Position numbers and translations under genes: made by a program. Under the pieces are notes generated by a model. That model saw only the letters and a list, made by a program, of their open reading frames with translations. It was not told the origin of the DNA and did not search any database. A stretch of DNA of 33,718 nucleotides from the IMG/VR virus record IMGVR_UViG_3300035070_003960, positions 1-33,718 of that record; one strand, written 5' to 3'. How positions within the stretch are numbered: the stretch's first letter is position 1; each line of letters begins with the position of its first letter. The DNA comes from a virus. This document shows positions 30,534-33,718 of this stretch, one piece after another.

Positions 30534-31043
30534 TTAATTTATGGAATAAAGGACTATATATAGATGTTCTGGGATATCTTCTAAGGGTATATCTCTATAA
30601 GTACTCCTGTTTCTTGGTCGCCCATTTTTATATGTAATACTATTTTCTAATAAAGGGTATTTGCTTTTATTCGTGAAATAAAATGCCTTAAGATCTTTTG
30701 TCCTAAAAATGATTATTAATTTTCCTGTTTTCCTTTTGTTTTTTACATTTCCTTTATCTACAAACCAAATAAAATTAGAATCTGTTGTATGTAACCATCC
30801 TTTATAAAGGCTAGCTATGTTAGGATCACTGTTATGATCCTCCTCTAAAAACAAACGTTTACGATGGATATCAAAGTTTCTTTTTACCTCTATTTTACCC
30901 AAACTGTGAGAATAATAGTCATGGCCACACCTTTGATCTCTCTTGTCCATATATTCTATCCCCAGGAAATCCAAAAAATATTTTGCTGTTTTTTCACCAT
31001 CCCCCCCCGATTGTAAACAATCCTCAAAACTTACAATACTCAA
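30534..31043 (-). CDS. PD-(D/E)XK nuclease, candidate restriction partner
   Basis: A 169-residue protein with the PD-(D/E)XK core: GDGEKTAKYFLDFLGIEY near residues 14-31 (E17), D42 in CGHDYYSHS, then GKIEVKRN with E52 and K54, followed by basic and strand segments. It starts on an ATGA overlap with the adenine methyltransferase gene, so the two are co-translated. This arrangement suggests a small restriction-modification pair or a modification-dependent nuclease. A run of eight G residues lies at codons 12-14 (31001-31008), so slipped-strand changes would switch the protein off. Confidence 0.7.
   Translation of the reverse strand: MSIVSFEDCLQSGGDGEKTAKYFLDFLGIEYMDKRDQRCGHDYYSHSLGKIEVKRNFDIHRKRLFLEEDHNSDPNIASLYKGWLHTTDSNFIWFVDKGNVKNKRKTGKLIIIFRTKDLKAFYFTNKSKYPLLENSITYKNGRPRNRSTYRDIPLEDIPEHLYIVLYSIN
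31001..31008 (-). repeat. G8 homopolymer tract near the nuclease start
   Basis: Eight C on the plus strand (G on the coding strand), the longest G/C run I saw in this AT-rich genome, encoding part of SGGD at residues 12-15. A change of one base would cause an early frameshift. Confidence 0.7.
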
Positions 31044-32062
31044 ATTTTATTTCCCCAGTTATACCACCCGTCCAGATCCTCGTTTCTGCTAAATAACTCT
31101 ATTCGTGGTAACTCGCCTACCAACTGCGTAATTAATGACCTTACTCTCTTAGGTTTTGCACTATGAACTGTTAATGGATCATCTAATATCTGGTGAACGC
31201 TGTTATTTATTCTCGTTGGAGTTCCCTTCGTCCCAATTAGGCACAATTCGGAGTTAGACCTTGTCCAATTACCTAACCCCCAAAAAAAACCCTCACCCCC
31301 TTTATTTCTTTTTACCCAGTTAAAACCACAGGTAATATACCTAAACCCCCACTCCTCCATAACCTCTATACCTTCCTTAAGGTAAGGGAACGTCACCCAG
31401 ATAAACAATATAGAATTATCAGAACTTATTTTATTAACAGGAATTTGTTTTATTTCATCCATCGGGATAGTTTTATAATGCATCGATGGACTTCTATCCC
31501 CTACTCCGTAATCCCAAGCAGGATCAGCATAAATAATGTCAAACTTTTTATCCGTGTTATATATATCAATATCAAAGTCGTTTTCTTTTGTTACTTGCTC
31601 CTGATATTCCTTTTCCTTAACTTCTACAGTGGCAAGTTTCTCTGTTATTTTAGCTACTCGAATTATTCCCGATGTTGTTATATCTTTTTCTTTTTCTATG
31701 TATTCCTCAAAGGTTTCCTCTGGCATCTTTGCTATTTTTTGCCATTGGCTACTCTGATTATATGTAATACCTAAGTCTTCAAGATTATGATAACCCCTAC
31801 TAGCCTGTGAGGGGTTAGGACTTTTTGCTATTAAATTTGGATTACCCCCTTTATCTTTTGGCATTTCAAGCAATATTTGTCCTGCCCTGCGTTCAGATCT
31901 TAACTTTATCTCACTAGCTTTTTTAATAATCTCAGGCGATTCTTTAGCCTGAACCATAGCGTATCTATACGCCTCAGCCTTATCTCTTATATTAGCTATC
32001 TCATCAATGCTATGGCACTCCGCTACAGCGTTTTTCATTGCGTTAAATTTTACTAACTCCAT
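31040..32062 (-). CDS. MT-A70-family DNA N6-adenine methyltransferase
   Basis: 340 residues. The N-terminal 160 residues are helical, with a ParB-like or Spo0J-like helical pattern (SQASRGYHNLEDLGITYNQ). The catalytic domain follows: FDIIYADPAW (DPAW at 180-183, the DPPW motif IV with one change), HYKTIPMDEIKQIP, LFIWVTFPYL, then WVKRNKGGEGFFWGLGNWTRSNSELCLIGTKG and a C-terminal SRNEDLDGWYNWG. It would methylate adenine in DNA from SAM. The nuclease gene starts within its stop codon. Confidence 0.9.
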   Translation of the reverse strand: MELVKFNAMKNAVAECHSIDEIANIRDKAEAYRYAMVQAKESPEIIKKASEIKLRSERRAGQILLEMPKDKGGNPNLIAKSPNPSQASRGYHNLEDLGITYNQSSQWQKIAKMPEETFEEYIEKEKDITTSGIIRVAKITEKLATVEVKEKEYQEQVTKENDFDIDIYNTDKKFDIIYADPAWDYGVGDRSPSMHYKTIPMDEIKQIPVNKISSDNSILFIWVTFPYLKEGIEVMEEWGFRYITCGFNWVKRNKGGEGFFWGLGNWTRSNSELCLIGTKGTPTRINNSVHQILDDPLTVHSAKPKRVRSLITQLVGELPRIELFSRNEDLDGWYNWGNKI

Positions 32063-32200
32063 CTAATACCCCTTTTTCTTACTTCTTCTTTTAACACTAT
32101 GAGCAATAGCTAACGCTTGCTTAATCGGCTTTCCTGACTTAACCTCAGCCTTCACATTAGATCTAAATGTTTTCTTACTAGTCCCTTTTTTAAGCGGCAT
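32063..32200 (-). CDS. Small basic phage protein, 45 residues (DUF6496-like)
   Basis: This ORF was read directly on the minus strand: ATG at 32200, stop at 32063 abutting the methyltransferase start. The peptide begins MPLKKGTSKKTFRSNV, then GKPIKQALAIAHS and a run of Lys/Arg. The S-G-K-P-x-K-Q-A-x-A-I-A pattern matches a widespread tiny phage protein family of unknown function. A strong AAGGAGG site precedes it, within the end of the previous gene. Confidence 0.75.
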   Translation of the reverse strand: MPLKKGTSKKTFRSNVKAEVKSGKPIKQALAIAHSVKRRSKKKGY

Positions 32201-32441
32201 TCTTTCCCTCCTTGTTATACTCCTCTAACGTTTTATACCTTTCAGCTTGGACCAAATCCGATAAGTCTTTGAGAAAATCTAATAGATGAATTTTAGGTAA
32301 AAATCGTAACTTATCTGGCATTATTAACTCAGTAGTATCAGCCTCATAATCATAAATAGCCTCAATTTTGAAAAAATGATCTCTAACGTTAAGGGCAGCA
32401 TCTTTTTTGATACGTGATTTCTGTCTACTTTGTACTTTCAT
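32190..32441 (-). CDS. Hypothetical protein, 83 residues
   Basis: A basic N-terminus (KVQSRQKSRIKKD), then a strand-rich middle (FFKIEAIYDYEADTTELIMP) and a charged helix at the end. No family is recognised. GAGGAG site. It overlaps both neighbours (11 nt downstream, 1 nt upstream), a sign of a genuine operon member. Confidence 0.65.
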   Translation of the reverse strand: MKVQSRQKSRIKKDAALNVRDHFFKIEAIYDYEADTTELIMPDKLRFLPKIHLLDFLKDLSDLVQAERYKTLEEYNKEGKNAA

Positions 32442-32809
32442 TACTCGCTCCTCTGCATAGCCTCAGACACAATATCCTCTGCTAACTTACGATTCTTTTT
32501 TTTGTCCGCTAATTCGTTCCTGTAACGGTGCTTGGACGCTTCACGCTGTAATTCTTGCGGTGTTCCATACACCAACCCTTCACGCTTGCATTTAGCGTCA
32601 ATTTCTTTAGCTGTTATCGGTACTTCCCCATTCCCTGCACACGCATACCTTGCTGTTCCACAAATAGTATTAGGCTTAAAATTACCATAGTAAATGTACA
32701 CATCATGCCCATCACAACGGTCACACTGCAAAAACTCTTTTTTTGATAAATCTACAAATTTAGTATCAATATTTGAGCAGTAGCGACACTTTATGTCATG
32801 AAGAGGCAT
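32441..32809 (-). CDS. Zinc-ribbon protein, 122 residues
   Basis: Four cysteines form a treble-clef or ribbon pattern, C8-x2-C11-x17-C29-x2-C32, with a polar region between. The remainder is helical and lysine-rich (ELADKKKNRKLAEDIV), which suggests nucleic-acid binding. It overlaps the upstream HTH gene by 14 nt. The role is unknown; a small DNA-binding or assembly factor of the late operon is plausible. Confidence 0.65.
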   Translation of the reverse strand: MPLHDIKCRYCSNIDTKFVDLSKKEFLQCDRCDGHDVYIYYGNFKPNTICGTARYACAGNGEVPITAKEIDAKCKREGLVYGTPQELQREASKHRYRNELADKKKNRKLAEDIVSEAMQRSE

Positions 32810-33371
32810 CGTGGATCTTTTTTAAGAAGTAACGCTTCAACTTGTTACGTCTAACCCAATCAACATTAGTTTCCTGCCCATTTATTATCTGGTAGAACCT
32901 AGACCTGTCGACATTCAAAAATTTAGCCATCTCGCCCTGTGAACACCCACTGGACGCATAGAGTTTCCTTAACTCTTCAGGCGTAATTGATGTATCGATA
33001 AACTTGTCCGAATCCATAATGTTTTGTCGTGATCTGATATAATTTAATTCAGCAATGACTGTGTTGACCTTTTCGTGCAATTGTCTAACCTGTTCACTCA
33101 AAACATATGGGTTACTATTGCGCTTTAAATCGATAATTTGTGCCTCAGAATCACAAACTCGCTTAGTTAGCACGGCATTGCTTAGCTCTGTACCCTCTTT
33201 ACACGTACGCTCGTTAACCTTCATTACCTGCTTATGGATGTAGTCTTCACAATTTTGGATTGCCTGCTTAACAATCACGCTAATCCTACTTTCAAACCTT
33301 TTCTCAAACTCAACATGGCGTTTGGTTAATTCCATATTGATCACTTGCATATCGTTAATATTACCGTTCAT
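32796..33371 (-). CDS. Coiled-coil plus HTH protein, 191 residues
   Basis: Residues 1-120 form long charged helices (a coiled coil suggested by heptads such as LSEQVRQLHEKVNTVIAEL). The C-terminal 65 residues hold an HTH (GCSQGEMAKFLNVDRSRFYQIING) in the XRE style and a basic end. A GGAGGA site precedes the ATG and the large terminase stop lies 9 nt upstream. Possible roles are a late-gene regulator or a packaging accessory. The family is not recognised. Confidence 0.7.
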   Translation of the reverse strand: MNGNINDMQVINMELTKRHVEFEKRFESRISVIVKQAIQNCEDYIHKQVMKVNERTCKEGTELSNAVLTKRVCDSEAQIIDLKRNSNPYVLSEQVRQLHEKVNTVIAELNYIRSRQNIMDSDKFIDTSITPEELRKLYASSGCSQGEMAKFLNVDRSRFYQIINGQETNVDWVRRNKLKRYFLKKIHDASS

Positions 33372-33379
33372 TTTTCCTC

Positions 33380-33718
33380 CTATCCTTGAATGTCATACCC
33401 TCCCTTCATTAGCTCATCGAGCGTAGGCCTCCCACGAGCCAGTGGTGCGAAACTCGTGGGTGGCTGTACTTCAATGTCGCTAAGGTAGCGAATGCCGTAT
33501 TGTAAGGCGTCACAACTATGATCATCTTTTTTTACGACCTCTTCCTTACGATTCTCTTTAGATGATGATTGCTTGTATTGATAACGTTCGTGCTGTTCCC
33601 ACGTGTACGTACAATGATCGAAAATCTGTAAGTTATTGGTATGAAATAGCTGATTAACAAGTAGTATATTGGCCATCTTATCCTTTTTAGATTCGATTAG
33701 GTTTAGTCCAGTCCGATA
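33380..33718 (-). CDS. Terminase large subunit, C-terminal part (continues from base 1)
   Basis: The end of the packaging motor. The 33642-33718 part duplicates bases 1-77. The nuclease domain ends with KKDDHSCDALQYGIRYL (residues about 391-407), whose aspartates complete the metal site typical of terminase nucleases. A proline/glycine-rich tail and stop at 33380 follow. It joins the 1-1061 entry to make 440 residues. Confidence 0.95.
   Translation of the reverse strand, partial: YRTGLNLIESKKDKMANILLVNQLFHTNNLQIFDHCTYTWEQHERYQYKQSSSKENRKEEVVKKDDHSCDALQYGIRYLSDIEVQPPTSFAPLARGRPTLDELMKGGYDIQG
33642..33718. repeat. 77-bp terminal overlap identical to 1-77
   Basis: The window ends with an exact copy of its first 77 bases, in the middle of the large terminase frame. 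This is the mark of a circular map (circular or circularly permuted molecule) cut arbitrarily, so the genome unit is 33,641 bp. Confidence 0.95.

Noticed and set aside
33642-33718. Direct terminal repeat as a physical phage end
   Set aside because: It is exact, only 77 bp, and lies in the middle of the terminase frame; an assembly overlap of a circular map explains it better.
1-33718. tRNA or rRNA genes
   Set aside because: No cloverleaf or conserved T-loop sequence was noticed on either strand; a dedicated tRNA search was not possible.

Overview
The window is the complete, circularly closing genome of a short-tailed (podovirus-type), apparently temperate phage. The last 77 bases (33642-33718) repeat bases 1-77 exactly, and the large terminase gene reads without a break across that join, so the unit genome is 33,641 bp on a circular map. 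The DNA is AT-rich. The head and tail genes run in a P22-like order (portal, scaffold, coat, adaptor, tail hub, three ejection proteins) with no tape-measure or sheath gene. The endolysin is a short single-domain M15 peptidase with no wall-binding domain. Both points suggest a Gram-negative host, but the host cannot be named from the sequence.

Layout. 33380-2081 (minus, across the join): a leftward operon with small ORFs, small terminase, a membrane protein, large terminase, an HTH protein, a zinc-ribbon protein and small proteins, then an MT-A70 adenine methyltransferase and a PD-(D/E)XK nuclease (30534-32062). 2216-4121 (plus): a compact early operon that starts with a clear RemA/DUF370-family regulator behind a strong promoter containing a 12-bp inverted repeat. 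It continues through micro-ORFs and a tandemly duplicated gene. 4111-9927 (minus): a small accessory operon, then the replication and recombination block, with a DUF559-like nuclease, an initiator-like protein carrying in-frame iterons (a candidate origin), a RecT/Bet annealing protein and unknowns. 10156-11567: lysogeny module with an HTH repressor, divergent promoters with TTTAC/GTAAA operators, a tyrosine recombinase and four tandem 21-bp repeats (candidate attP arm region). 11564-25566 (minus): lysis and virion genes. 25693-27926 (plus): portal and a small unknown, inverted relative to the other virion genes. 27927-30458 (minus): a probable cargo operon of an exported transglutaminase-like protein, an exported polymorphic-toxin-like nuclease and a small acidic putative immunity protein.

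How the parts work together. The repressor probably controls its own promoter and that of the integrase. The RemA-like protein is a candidate early regulator acting on its own divergent promoter region. The RecT/Bet protein, nucleases and initiator support replication. The long leftward operons make virions, and the toxin and methyltransferase/nuclease cassettes look like lysogenic-conversion or competition functions. Seven operon-leading genes have a -10-like hexamer only 6-8 nt before the start codon and no Shine-Dalgarno sequence, which suggests leaderless transcripts. The best candidates for something undescribed are the three-gene secreted toxin cassette, the phage RemA-like regulator, and the nuclease gene with a G8 tract near its start.
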